Of a stretch of 32,704 nt of DNA, positions 1-11,312 are shown piece after piece (the first letter of the stretch is position 1; each line of letters opens with the position of its first letter). Source of the DNA: Candidatus Bipolaricaulota bacterium (lineage in GTDB: Bacteria; Bipolaricaulota; Bipolaricaulia; RBG-16-55-9; DRXL01); the NCBI GenBank assembly GCA_030550495.1, contig JAUQPG010000007.1, forward strand, positions 1 through 32,704. The letters run 5' to 3'. A model generated the notes under the pieces. The model ran no database searches, had not been told where the DNA came from, and saw only the letters and a program-made list of their open reading frames with translations. Position numbers and translations under genes: made by a program.

Positions 1-2630
<2,630 letters not shown>

Positions 2631-2631
<1 letters not shown>

Positions 2632-5435
2632 TATTCGAAGGCCACCCCAATCGAGATAAGGACGTTCTGTTCGGAGTGCTCTGCCCCAACAAAGGGATAG
2701 CCAAGTCGCAGCACAAGGGTGAAGGGCAAGAGCCCCCCGATGCTCGTCCCGCGAACGCGAAACTCTATCCCCGCTTCGACCTTGGCTCCTTCCGTGCTGA
2801 GCCAGCTCTCAAACGTTGGGGCCGTGCGCCCAGCAATCATATAAACAGCTTGATCTATCTGGTTGATCAGCGCGAGATTGAGCAGATTGTACCCCATCTC
2901 GCGCTGGAGCGGGAAGTTCACTTCCATATAAGTGAGCCAGCGGAACCGATCCGCAAAGGGAAAACCCTTGATATTTTTGAAGCTGCTCAGCTCCCTCAAG
3001 TCGAATCGAAAACCCCCTTGGGTGTTGAAGCCCAAGCCGAAGTCCCCAGCGACGTCGAGATAGACATTGGGCCACAGCCGAATCCGCGTGATTCCCTGCA
3101 GCGAGAGCTGGGTGAAGTTCAGCCCTTGGCGCAGGGAGAGCCCGAAGATATAGAGATTCTTTAAGAGCTCGCTGCGCTGGTAGTCGAGCGCTGCAAAGAG
3201 CACGGGGACGTAGGGCCCGCTGGGTCCCTCCGGCGCATCAAGCAGTCGCGCGACTGTTAGGGCAAATCTCTCATGGGGCACCCACCACGTCCCCCGGTAG
3301 CCGATGTTGGGCTGAGCGAACGTCATCCAGCTCAGACTCACTACCCCAAATATATCTGTGCCGGTCGGAGCTATGACCGCAGAAGCTACTGTCCCACGCC
3401 CTAGATTCAGCCAGCCCCCTATATAGCCGTTCGCGAATATCAGTCGGTAATCATTCAAAAAGCCAATCTCGACGGTCTGTCCCAAGGGGTTAACGCGCAC
3501 CAGATACGCATCGAGGGGCATATCGTTATCCCCGTTGGTGATGACACGTGTGCGCTGGGGATAATAGTTATTGAGGCGATTGACGTCTGGGGTGACTTCG
3601 TAGGGATCGACGCGCACTTCTTTGATGGGGCGCTTGCTGCGAAACTCCCAGACTTCTTTAGGATTCTCACTAGAGTACGTGTACGTGAACTCCTCGTCGA
3701 GTTCCGAGACCGCGATGACCGTCACCGGCATATGAATGGGGCCCTTGCGCTCCAGGAAGACCCGCACTAAGTATCTGTCAGCATCCTTGGGGGCATCCTT
3801 GGGCAGTTCCAGGGGTTCAGCTTCAAAGCCGGTGACGGCGTAGTCCAGATAGAGGGCGGGATCGTCGTCGCGATGGAGCCAGACGTTGAAAAACTCTGAA
3901 AAGTCTTGTCCAGCGATCTCTTCGACTAAGCTTTCAAACTCAGGAGCAGTAATAAACTTATGAGCCCAGCGCTCATAGGCGGTGCGCAAAATTCTGTTCA
4001 TCGTCTCATGGCCGAGCAGGCCGCGCAGCGCCCGCAAGACGAGATAGCCCTTGTTATAGAGTCTTACGGCGCTGTAATTCGCATAGCGCACGTCCTGCTG
4101 GGGCTTGATGATCGCTTCATCGAAGCGATTCTTATGGACTGTTACATAGGGGAGCTCGCTCAAGTGCCGACGCAGATTGAGATACCCCAACTGTGACTGA
4201 ATGAACTTTTCTAAGAGTCCCGCACGCTCGATCTGGATGAGATTAGGGCCAAACTCCCCGTACTTCTCCTCAAAGTACGTGATGGAGAGATAATCTGAGA
4301 ATGCTTCGGAAAAGAAATTCTCTGCGTTCAAGTCAGCACCGATACCGATACCCCACCACAGGTGGGCGATCTCGTGGGCCAAGATATACTCTGTCAGACG
4401 ATCGAGTGCTCCGGCAACTCCCAAGTCTTTCTCAAAGAAGAACGAGTTGCCCAGCATCACAAAGCCGTCGGCAGTCATCCCGAAATAGCCGTCTGACGCA
4501 GCCTCGACGATCACGAGGCGCTTATAGCTGAACGCCCCAAAGTGTGCTTGGTAGTACTCTAGGATCTCATGGGCGTACGTGGCGAGCACGCGGGCGTTGG
4601 CTTCGTGGCCTGGACGGTAGTAAACAAGAATGGGGATCTCTTCTTGAAGCTCGTATTTTCTGAATTTATCGCTGATGCTGATGGGGATCGAGCGCACGGG
4701 AATTTCAGTGGTGACGCGCACGATCTTTTGCCCTTTCAGGTCAGGGTGAGGCTCTTCGGACTGAGAGTCGCCTCCAGCAGCGACGACATATTCCTTGGGC
4801 AGGGTCAGCTCAAGCTCATAGAGCACTGCAGGCATCAAGAACTTATAGTACGGCCTAGGAGCAATGTACTGGCCATCACGAAGCTCTGTGGCGGGCACGG
4901 GGATGGGGCTCCAGCCAAAGCGCCAGGTGAACGTCCCGTTATGAAAGCCCTCATCGGCCCCACTGATGTGAGGAAATTTCGTCTCGAACTCAATGACGAC
5001 TGTGATGCGCTGTCCTGGCTCTAACGGCTGGGGTAAGTCTATACGCAGGAGCGTCTCGTCGAGGGAGTACGTCTGGAACCAATCAGGCCCACGCTCCACA
5101 GTAAAGTCGAGCGCTGTGCCGTCGAGCGTCCGCACTGAGAAGATCTTCATCCATGCTGGATCGAATCCGCTCCAGTAAGAGCTGTCGAGCACTGCTGGGG
5201 CGAGATGGGGATTGGGCTCGCGGCTGTAGTTGGGCATGAGCAAGAAGTAGAGCGCGGGTATTGACGCTTGGGAGTCGTTGGTGTAGTCCATAGTCGCCGT
5301 TCCGGAGATCACCCGGTCTTCGGGGTCGAGTGAGACCTGTAAGAGATACCGATCGGGCTGAGCCTCTTGAGCCCACGTGAGAGCTCCGGCTCCTGCCCAT
5401 ACGGCCAGCAAGACGATGCGAAAGAGTTTAATCAT
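2631..5435 (-). CDS. Exported M1-family metallopeptidase with C-terminal outer-membrane barrel-like domain
   Basis: The 934-residue protein begins with a signal peptide (basic MIKLFR, a hydrophobic stretch, then a probable cleavage after TWA before QEAQ). An M1 aminopeptidase-like beta-sandwich follows, then the gluzincin zinc site: H354-E-I-A-H358 and, exactly 18 residues later, E377 (HEXXH-X18-E). The usual GAMEN exopeptidase motif is replaced by a GMTADG-like sequence. From about residue 640 the sequence turns into alternating aromatic/hydrophobic strands with Gly-rich turns and ends SIGVAFE. Around residue 822 it reads IKGFPF followed by an MEVNFPL strand, which resembles the [VI]RG[FY] loop and following strand of Omp85/BamA barrels. 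I infer a peptidase anchored in or presented at the outer membrane. The substrate is unknown. An upstream AGGAGG precedes the ATG, and the gene sits 21 bp after the CorC gene. Confidence 0.85.
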
Positions 5436-5456
5436 TGGGCCTCGATGCCTCCTGTG

Positions 5457-6893
5457 TTATGAGACTTTCGATGTCGCTACGAGCTCGACGCGCACCTTGC
5501 GCACCCCTTTCTCTGTGGCCTCAACGACAGTAAGGCGTGCGCCGTCTACCGTGAGCGTCGTCCCTACTTTAGGGATTTCCGCGAGCCGATGCAACAGCAA
5601 TCCTCCAACTGTGACGGCCTCCGACAGCGGCAACTCCAGAGAGAGCCGAGCGTTTAGTTCATCTAACGGGGTCTCACCGTCTACGAGATAGGTCGTAGGC
5701 GAGAGCTGCTTAATCTGGAGCTCCGCTTGCTTCTCTTCGGGCTCGTCGTACTCGTCACGGATCTCCCCGACGATCTCTTCTAAGATGTCTTCAAGAGTGA
5801 CGATCCCCATCATTCCGCCGTACTCGTCCACGACGATCGCCATGTGCTTCTTATTCTTTTGGAAGTCGCGCAAGAGCTTGCGAATTGGCTTATTCGGCGC
5901 GGTGAAGAACGCCGGTCTGATAATATGCTCTAAGCGAGCGGTGCTGAGCAACTCCCGCAGCCGCCGCACTTCCGCTTCATAGAACGTCTTCTCTTCAGCA
6001 AGCTTCTTGAGTTCTTCGGGGGTCTTGGCTTGCTTCATACGTTGCGGCAGCTCATCTTGGAGCTTCTTTTTGCATTCATCGAGCTTTTGTTTCTCAGCGT
6101 AGCCGAAGCGCAAGAGATCTTTCGCGTGCAGGATCCCACGAATGTTATCTAGACTGCGCTCATAGACGGGGTAGCGCGAGTGCCCCTCGCGGGCAATGAT
6201 CTCGCGCACTTCGGCCAAGGGGGTGTTGATCTCAATGGCGACGACGTGCGTGCGCGGCACCATGACTTGGCGCACGACTAGGTCGTCGTAGACGAAGATA
6301 CGACGAATCATCTCGCCCTCTTCTTCTTGGAGCATACCCCGTTCTTCGCTGAGCTCGATTAAGAACTTAATCTGATCTTCGCTGACGTGGACGGGTTCGC
6401 GCTGCCGATACTGTGTCGGCAGAAGGCGCAACAGTCCCTGAGAGATCGCTTGGAAAGCGACGGTCAAGGGGCGCAAGACCTGCGAGAGCCAATACAGCGG
6501 GCCAATAACGATGGGCGTGAGGCGCTCCGCGTTGTTCTTGCCCAGATGCTTGGGCGTGATCTCCCCAAAGATCAGCAGATAGATAGTGATCAAGAGCGTG
6601 GCGACGAGGGCTGTCTCGGACTTGCTCAGCTGCGGCAACAGTTGCAGCGTGAGCACGGTCGCGATGGAGCTCGCGAAGAGATTGACAAAGTTATTGAGAA
6701 TGGCTATAGCGGTGATGAGCGAGGTCGGGTCGTCGTGGAGGGCTTGGAGGGCCCGAGCGCGCTGCGGGTGCTCGCGGATCATCGTCTTGAGGCGCAGCCG
6801 GCTTACCGATGCAATCGCGATCTCCGAGAGCGAGAAGAAGAACGACAGCACCGTGAGCACAGCCAGGGTCACTATGCCTGCCAGTAGACTCAT
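5457..6893 (-). CDS. CNNM-CBS-CorC family membrane protein (putative divalent-cation/Mg2+ transporter)
   Basis: The product has 478 residues from the ATG at 6893. An N-terminal CNNM/DUF21 transmembrane domain (about 1-170, with FFSLSEIAIASV and IFGEITPKHLGKNN) is followed by a CBS pair (about 200-375, with VMVPRT and VVDEYGGMMGIVTLEDILEEIVGEI) and a C-terminal CorC/HlyC domain (about 395-475). The family is linked to Mg2+/Co2+ export or to cation and adenosine-nucleotide sensing. Between the two CBS motifs lies an unusual charged, probably coiled-coil insertion (about 265-322, rich in K/E). I chose the 6893 start because the membrane segment begins right there, a GAGAGA sequence precedes it and the promoter -10 lies at 6930-6935. 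The longer reading frame upstream would begin before the predicted transcription start. First gene of the minus-strand operon. Confidence 0.9.
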   Translation of the reverse strand: MSLLAGIVTLAVLTVLSFFFSLSEIAIASVSRLRLKTMIREHPQRARALQALHDDPTSLITAIAILNNFVNLFASSIATVLTLQLLPQLSKSETALVATLLITIYLLIFGEITPKHLGKNNAERLTPIVIGPLYWLSQVLRPLTVAFQAISQGLLRLLPTQYRQREPVHVSEDQIKFLIELSEERGMLQEEEGEMIRRIFVYDDLVVRQVMVPRTHVVAIEINTPLAEVREIIAREGHSRYPVYERSLDNIRGILHAKDLLRFGYAEKQKLDECKKKLQDELPQRMKQAKTPEELKKLAEEKTFYEAEVRRLRELLSTARLEHIIRPAFFTAPNKPIRKLLRDFQKNKKHMAIVVDEYGGMMGIVTLEDILEEIVGEIRDEYDEPEEKQAELQIKQLSPTTYLVDGETPLDELNARLSLELPLSEAVTVGGLLLHRLAEIPKVGTTLTVDGARLTVVEATEKGVRKVRVELVATSKVS

Positions 6894-6929
6894 ACGGTCT
6901 CTCTCACCCGCTCTTTCGGGAGTCATTCG

Positions 6930-6958
6930 ATTATAAGTTTGTGGTGTGCGCTTTGCAA
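6930..6958 (-). promoter_or_regulatory. Sigma70-type promoter of the CorC-M1-pheT-panC operon
   Basis: On the minus strand, -35 TTGCAA (6958-6953), a 17-bp spacer and a perfect -10 TATAAT (6935-6930). Predicted transcription start is about 6923, giving a leader of about 30 bases to the ATG at 6893. It is divergent from the ffh promoter, and the two -35 boxes are only about 16 bp apart. Confidence 0.82.
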
Positions 6959-6974
6959 ACCATGCTCCTGATCG

Positions 6975-7003
6975 TTGACAGGGCCGTGAATTTGCAGTAC
7001 AAT
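6975..7003 (+). promoter_or_regulatory. Sigma70-type promoter of the ffh operon
   Basis: Consensus -35 TTGACA (6975-6980), 17-bp spacer, -10 TACAAT (6998-7003). Predicted start is about 7010, leaving only about 14 bases before the ffh ATG, with no Shine-Dalgarno sequence in between. Confidence 0.85.
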
Positions 7004-7023
7004 CAGCAGCCAGTCTGATCTCT

Positions 7024-8325
7024 ATGTTCAATACGCTAACCGAGAAGCTGAACAGTATCTTGACGCAGTTGCGGCGGCGTGGCGCCCTCACTGAGAAAGA
7101 CTTAGATGAGGGCTTGCGCCAGGTCCGGCTTGCGCTGCTCGAAGCTGACGTCAACTACAGGGTCGTCAAGAAGTTTATAGACGATGTCAAGCACAAAGCC
7201 TTGGGCGCACAGATTCTCGAGAGCCTCACCCCGGGCCAGCAGATCGTTAAGATCGTTCGAGACGAACTCGTGCAGATCCTTGGCGGTGCTCGTGCCGAGC
7301 TGAAGCTGACCAGCTGGCCAAGTGTACTGTTATTAGTTGGCTTGCAAGGCTCGGGGAAGACCACAACGGCCGGGAAGCTCGCCAAGTATCTTACTGAAAA
7401 GCTCCAGAAGAGAGTCTTATTGGCCGCAACGGATTTGCAGCGTCCGGCGGCGATTGAGCAGCTCAAACAACTTGGCGCGAGGCTCGGTTACCCCGTCTAT
7501 GCTGAAGGGCGTACACCCATTGAAGTTGCCGAAGGGGCGCTCATCGAGGCGCGCAAAAATTCTTTCGATGTGCTCATTATCGACACGGCCGGGCGCTTGC
7601 AGATCAACGAAGAACTGATGGCTGAACTTGTCGAGATGAAAGCCAAGCTCCAGCCTGCTGAGATTCTTTTAGTTGCCGATGCCATGACCGGTCAGGAGGC
7701 CGTCAATATCGCGCAGACGTTCGATCAAAGATTGCAGCTGACAGGGATTATTCTCACCAAGCTCGACGGGGATGCGCGCGGCGGTGCGGCGCTCTCTATG
7801 GTCACGGTCACCGGGCGGCCCATAAAGTTTATCGGGGTTGGCGAAAAGCTTGAAGACTTAGAAGTCTTTCACCCTGATCGGATGGCCGAGCGCATCTTGG
7901 GCATGGGCGATATTCTCTCTCTGATCGAAGAAGCTGAAGCCCGCGTTGACGCCAAGAAGGCCGAAGAATTTGTGAGAAAGATTCAGAAAGAGAGCTTTAC
8001 GCTTGAAGATTTTCGCGAGCAGATTCAGCAGTTGCGTCGCATGGGGCCCATTACGAAATTATTAGAAAAGATCCCAGGGATGCAGAAGGTCGAGATCGAC
8101 GAGAAGGCGCTCATCAAGGTCGAAGCGATCATCAATTCGATGACGCCAGAAGAACGGCGTCATCCAGAGATTTTGAACGGCAAGCGCAAGAAGCGCATCG
8201 CCCTAGGAAGCGGAACCCAGGTCAGCGATGTGAATAAGCTCTTAAAGCGCTTTGAAGAAGCTCGGAAGATGATGAAACAGCTCAAGGGCAAGAAGTTGCC
8301 CTTGGGGCAGATGCCATTTCGATAG
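7024..8325 (+). CDS. ffh: Signal recognition particle GTPase, SRP54 homologue
   Basis: The 433-residue protein has the standard length and NG-M layout. An N-terminal helical bundle (about 1-95) is followed by the GTPase domain with G1 GLQGSGKT (106-113), G3 DTAGR (from 187), G4 TKLD (from 245) and the adjoining [10 protein letters not shown], then the M domain (about 300-433) with hydrophobic and Met-rich helices and the basic [16 protein letters not shown] stretch that binds SRP RNA. Ffh binds signal peptides emerging from ribosomes and delivers them through FtsY to the translocon. It leads an operon with ribosomal and tRNA-modification genes and ends with lepB, so it joins translation with export. 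Only 14 bases separate it from rpsP. Confidence 0.98.
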   Translation: MFNTLTEKLNSILTQLRRRGALTEKDLDEGLRQVRLALLEADVNYRVVKKFIDDVKHKALGAQILESLTPGQQIVKIVRDELVQILGGARAELKLTSWPSVLLLVGLQGSGKTTTAGKLAKYLTEKLQKRVLLAATDLQRPAAIEQLKQLGARLGYPVYAEGRTPIEVAEGALIEARKNSFDVLIIDTAGRLQINEELMAELVEMKAKLQPAEILLVADAMTGQEAVNIAQTFDQRLQLTGIILTKLDGDARGGAALSMVTVTGRPIKFIGVGEKLEDLEVFHPDRMAERILGMGDILSLIEEAEARVDAKKAEEFVRKIQKESFTLEDFREQIQQLRRMGPITKLLEKIPGMQKVEIDEKALIKVEAIINSMTPEERRHPEILNGKRKKRIALGSGTQVSDVNKLLKRFEEARKMMKQLKGKKLPLGQMPFR

Positions 8326-8339
8326 AGGAGGAAAATACG

Positions 8340-8606
8340 ATGCTGAAGATCAGGCTTAAGCGGACTGGGCGACGGTCACAACCGTCCTATCGGATCGTGG
8401 TTATAGAAGGGACGCGACAGCGGGACAGTCGCGTCGTGGCAGATTTGGGCTGGTACGATGTCTTGCATGGGGAATACGAGATCGACACAGCCGAGGCGCT
8501 CTTATGGCTAGGGCGGGGGGCCCAGCCGACGGAGGCGGCGCGGCACCTGCTCTCCAAGAAGGGTGTCTTGGCAGAGTTTCATAAGCAGCGTGTAGCGAAG
8601 ACGTGA
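8340..8606 (+). CDS. rpsP: 30S ribosomal protein S16
   Basis: The 88-residue product begins MLKIRLKRTGRRSQPSYRIVVIE and contains the family's WLGRGAQPTEAARHLLSKKGV segment. S16 is an early assembly protein of the small subunit. A strong Shine-Dalgarno sequence (AGGAGG at 8326-8331) precedes the ATG. The conserved position after ffh and before the KH-domain gene and trmD supports the call. Its stop overlaps the start of khpA. Confidence 0.98.
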   Translation: MLKIRLKRTGRRSQPSYRIVVIEGTRQRDSRVVADLGWYDVLHGEYEIDTAEALLWLGRGAQPTEAARHLLSKKGVLAEFHKQRVAKT

Positions 8607-8935
8607 ACCCAGTTTTTGCAGCGTTACAGTATCTGATCCGTGCGCTCGTGGACGCGCCAGAGAAGATCGCCATTGAACGGATCGAGGCGCCTAAGGTCGA
8701 TATTTTCAATATCAGTGTTCCCCAGGACGAGATGGGGCGGTTAGTGGGGCGGAACGGACGGACTGCTGAGGCTATCCGAGATGTGCTAGGGGCAATTGGG
8801 GCGACGCTCGGCAAGGAAGTTATTATAGACGTGATCGAGGCGCGGCCAGCGCCGCCGCCGCGTGCAGCGGCCAAGCGTTCTCGTCGTCGCGGTCGAGCGC
8901 GCTCTCAGATGCGTCCTGCTCGCAATGCGCATTGA
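8603..8935 (+). CDS. khpA: KhpA-like KH-domain RNA-binding protein with basic tail
   Basis: The 110-residue protein starts at a GTG that overlaps the rpsP stop (GTGA). Residues about 1-80 are a single KH domain with the RNA-binding GRLVGRNGRTAEAIR loop (equivalent to GKVIGKQGR in KhpA). KhpA, usually with KhpB/Jag, binds many RNAs and affects cell elongation and division in Gram-positives. The usual protein is about 75-80 residues. This one has an extra tail of about 30 residues, Pro-rich and then Arg-rich (PAPPPRAAAKRSRRRGRAR), which could raise RNA affinity. The last 11 bases overlap trmD. The start is inferred from the operon overlap, since no good Shine-Dalgarno sequence is seen. Confidence 0.9.
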   Translation: MNPVFAALQYLIRALVDAPEKIAIERIEAPKVDIFNISVPQDEMGRLVGRNGRTAEAIRDVLGAIGATLGKEVIIDVIEARPAPPPRAAAKRSRRRGRARSQMRPARNAH

Positions 8936-9605
8936 CATCGTCACAATCTTCCCACAGATGCTCGAAGGGTTTTTTAGTGCCGGGGTGATCGGCGCGGCAC
9001 GTCAAGCCGGCATTATCGAGATCTATATTCACAATCTGCGGGATTTCACAACGGATAAGCACCACCAAGTTGATGATCGTCCCTATGGCGGTGGTCCGGG
9101 GATGGTCTTAAAGCCGGAGCCGTTCTTCCGCGCTGTCGAGTTTATCAAGAGCCAATTGACTGTTCAGCCCCGCGTGATTTTGCTATCGGCGCAGGGTAAG
9201 CTCTTCACCCAAGAGATCGCGAAAGAGCTCGCCCAAGAGAGCGCGATTATCTTGCTCTGCGGGCGCTATGAGGGCGTGGACGAAAGGGTTCTCCATATCT
9301 GCACCGATGAGCTCTCTATTGGGGACTATGTCTTGAGTGGGGGTGAGGCCGCGGCAGCAGTAGTAGCGGAGTGTGTGGCGCGGCTCGTCCCGGGTGTGGT
9401 AGGCAGACGCGAATCGCTGGAGCACGATTCCTTCTATAACGAAAGACTCCTCGGGCCACCGCAGTATACGCGGCCCCCGGAGTTTCGCGGGCTGCGCGTC
9501 CCAGAGGTGCTCTTCAGTGGGGATCACAAGAAGATCGAGGAGTTTCGTCGCCGCGCAGCCTTAGAGAAGACTCTCAAAAACAGGCCGGATCTACTTCAGA
9601 AGTGA
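8925..9605 (+). CDS. trmD: tRNA (guanine37-N1)-methyltransferase
   Basis: The 226-residue SPOUT enzyme begins MRIDIVTIFPQMLEGFFSAGVIG. It carries the S-adenosylmethionine trefoil-knot sequences YGGGPGMVLKPEP, LLCGRYEGVDERV and SIGDYVLSGGEAAAAV, and the C-terminal LLGPPQYTRPPEFRG motif. It makes m1G37 next to the anticodon and prevents +1 frameshifting. I use the ATG at 8925, which gives the family's normal N-terminus. An upstream in-frame start at 8862 would add 21 residues inside khpA. The gene overlaps khpA by 11 bp. rimM, which normally sits directly before trmD, is absent. Confidence 0.97.
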   Translation: MRIDIVTIFPQMLEGFFSAGVIGAARQAGIIEIYIHNLRDFTTDKHHQVDDRPYGGGPGMVLKPEPFFRAVEFIKSQLTVQPRVILLSAQGKLFTQEIAKELAQESAIILLCGRYEGVDERVLHICTDELSIGDYVLSGGEAAAAVVAECVARLVPGVVGRRESLEHDSFYNERLLGPPQYTRPPEFRGLRVPEVLFSGDHKKIEEFRRRAALEKTLKNRPDLLQK

Positions 9606-9611
9606 GTGAAC

Positions 9612-10181
9612 ATGGGCAATCTCTATATCGCTCTGGTGCACTATCCGTGCCGGGATCGTCACGACAAGATCGTTACGACGATGATCACCCCTATCGATGT
9701 GACAGACATCGCCCGGAGTGCTTGTACGTATGGGGTGAGCCGGTTTTATATTGTCACGCCCTTGCCCAGTCAGCAGAGGATCGCCCAGAGATTGATCGAT
9801 TTTTGGCTGAGGGCTGAGCCCGATCTTGCCTATCGGCGGCCGGCCTTGCAACTGGCTCGCGTTGTTGATAGGCTAGAGACTAGTTTTAAAGAGGTACTCG
9901 AACAGGAGGGGCTCGCCCCGGTGCTCGTGGGTACGGACGCCCGTGAGCTGCCGGGGACGCGCATCAGCTATGAGAAGCTGCGAGAGCTGATCGAGACCGA
10001 TGCGCGCCCCGTCTATGTGCTGCTGGGGACGGGCTGGGGCTTGGCGCTCGAAGTTCTGGATCGTATGGACTATTTTCTTCCCCCTATCTGGGGGCCGACG
10101 GATTATAATCACTTGTCGGTGCGTGCTGCAGCTGCTATTATCTTAGACCGGCTGCGCGGACGACGATCAGTGAAGGAGTGA
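9612..10181 (+). CDS. SPOUT-family RNA methyltransferase of the TM1570 type (Methyltrn_RNA_4)
   Basis: The 189-residue protein begins MGNLYIALVHYPCRDRHDKIVTTMITPIDVTDIARSACTYGV and has a C-terminal knot-like region (VYVLLGTGWGLALEVLDRMDYFLPPIWGPTDYNHLSVRAAAAIILDRL). This is the pattern of the small SPOUT family found beside trmD in Thermotoga (TM1570) and fused to TrmD in some bacteria. It is expected to bind S-adenosylmethionine and methylate RNA, but the exact nucleotide is not fixed by the sequence. A GTG at 9606, directly after the trmD stop, could be an alternative start adding two residues. I prefer the ATG at 9612. It lies between trmD and rplS, six bases before the latter. Confidence 0.85.
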   Translation: MGNLYIALVHYPCRDRHDKIVTTMITPIDVTDIARSACTYGVSRFYIVTPLPSQQRIAQRLIDFWLRAEPDLAYRRPALQLARVVDRLETSFKEVLEQEGLAPVLVGTDARELPGTRISYEKLRELIETDARPVYVLLGTGWGLALEVLDRMDYFLPPIWGPTDYNHLSVRAAAAIILDRLRGRRSVKE

Positions 10182-10187
10182 GCGCTT

Positions 10188-10541
10188 ATGAAGGGTAATC
10201 TCATCCGTGAGATTGAACAAGAGCTTATGCAGAGAGAGATCCCGGAGTTTCGCCCCGGCGATACTATTCGTGTGCATGAGCGCCTCTTAGAAGGCGGTGA
10301 AGGGGCGAAGGAAGGGAAGGAGCGCATTCAAGTCTTCGAGGGGATCGTTATCAAGTGCGCTGGCAGCGGCGTTAACAAGACATTCACTGTGAGAAAAGTC
10401 TCCTATGGGATTGGGGTGGAGAAGATCTTCCCCTTGTATTCCCCAAGAATTGCCAAGATTGAAGTAGTCGAGCGTGGCCGTGCACGCCGTGCGCGCTTGA
10501 CCTATCTACGGCGGCAGGCTCTGGAAGCCAACGCTAAGTAA
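10188..10541 (+). CDS. rplS: 50S ribosomal protein L19
   Basis: The 117-residue protein shows the L19 signature: [13 protein letters not shown], then a short Gly/Glu/Lys-rich insertion (about residues 32-44), [30 protein letters not shown] and the C-terminal [10 protein letters not shown]19 lies at the 30S-50S interface. An AAGGAG sequence (10174-10179) stands about eight bases before the ATG. The position after trmD is the classical one, here interrupted by the SPOUT gene. Confidence 0.98.
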   Translation: MKGNLIREIEQELMQREIPEFRPGDTIRVHERLLEGGEGAKEGKERIQVFEGIVIKCAGSGVNKTFTVRKVSYGIGVEKIFPLYSPRIAKIEVVERGRARRARLTYLRRQALEANAK

Positions 10542-10544
10542 GCG

Positions 10545-11267
10545 ATGCCCGACGATCTCAAGTCCCCTGATACCCCTGGTGAGCCAGTCGCTCCTCGCGT
10601 TGAGATAGTCTATGAGGAGGAGCTTCCCAAGCCCTGGCTCGCTCGGGTCCTCAATCGTCGTGGGATTGAGACCACTCCAGGGATAGAGCGGGCTCTCGAT
10701 TGGCTGCAAGTTATCATTGTCGCTCTCGTGCTCGCGCTCATCACGATGAACTTCATCATCGTGCGGATGCGCGTGCCCACAGGCTCTATGGAGCCCACGA
10801 TCACAGCGGGCAGCTCGTTCTTCGTCGATAAGATCTCGTTCTACTTCCGCAAGCCCAAGCCCGGGGATATCATAGTCTTCTGGCACAACGAGGGCACCGA
10901 TGAGAACCCTCGCTGGGTGCGCTACGTGAAGCGCCTCATCGCCGTTGGCGGGCAGACCGTGCAGATCAAAGATTGCTATGTCTATGTGAACGGCGTCCCC
11001 ATGACCGACGACGCGTTCAATCATCCGGGGCATCCCCATCCGGAGCGCCAGTGCTACTATAACGCTGGGAAGATGGGGGATCAACTCTTGACGGTCCCGC
11101 CAGGGCACTATTTTGTCTTAGGGGACAACAGCCGCAATAGTTTAGATGGGCGGTTTTGGGATTTCCCGTTCGTGTGCGAGAAAGATCTTATCGGCGAGCC
11201 GTTTTTGAAAGTCTGGCCGCCTGATCAGATCGGGTTCATGAACGGCTACTTTGGCAGCCCGCGCTGA
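10545..11267 (+). CDS. lepB: Signal peptidase I
   Basis: The 240-residue membrane enzyme removes signal peptides from exported proteins on the outer face of the inner membrane. After a Pro/Glu-rich cytoplasmic head of about 45 residues there is one transmembrane helix (about 50-70, VIIVALVLALITMNFIIV). Next come the S26 boxes: PTGSMEPTI with catalytic Ser81, VRYVKRLIAVGG with the general base Lys129, and the late GDNSRNSLDGRFW box. A Cys-containing loop lies between them (DCYVY and RQCYYN). It starts three bases after the rplS stop and ends the ffh operon, matching its role downstream of SRP targeting. Confidence 0.96.
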   Translation: MPDDLKSPDTPGEPVAPRVEIVYEEELPKPWLARVLNRRGIETTPGIERALDWLQVIIVALVLALITMNFIIVRMRVPTGSMEPTITAGSSFFVDKISFYFRKPKPGDIIVFWHNEGTDENPRWVRYVKRLIAVGGQTVQIKDCYVYVNGVPMTDDAFNHPGHPHPERQCYYNAGKMGDQLLTVPPGHYFVLGDNSRNSLDGRFWDFPFVCEKDLIGEPFLKVWPPDQIGFMNGYFGSPR

Positions 11268-11274
11268 AGGACGA

Positions 11275-11303
11275 TTGACGTCTGTCCCCCAAGAATCTAT
11301 AAT
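11275..11303 (+). promoter_or_regulatory. Sigma70-type promoter of pyrD-pyrC, apparently giving a leaderless mRNA
   Basis: -35 TTGACG (11275-11280), 17-bp spacer, perfect -10 TATAAT (11298-11303). Only nine bases separate the -10 box from the pyrD ATG at 11313, so the expected transcription start falls within about three bases of the start codon. No Shine-Dalgarno sequence could be transcribed. Confidence 0.85.
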
Positions 11304-11312
11304 CTCGCTGTC

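Noticed and set aside
6894-7154. 87-residue N-terminal extension of the CorC-like protein
   Set aside because: It lies antisense to ffh and over both promoters, is upstream of the predicted transcription start, and its Ser/Arg-rich sequence does not match the family.
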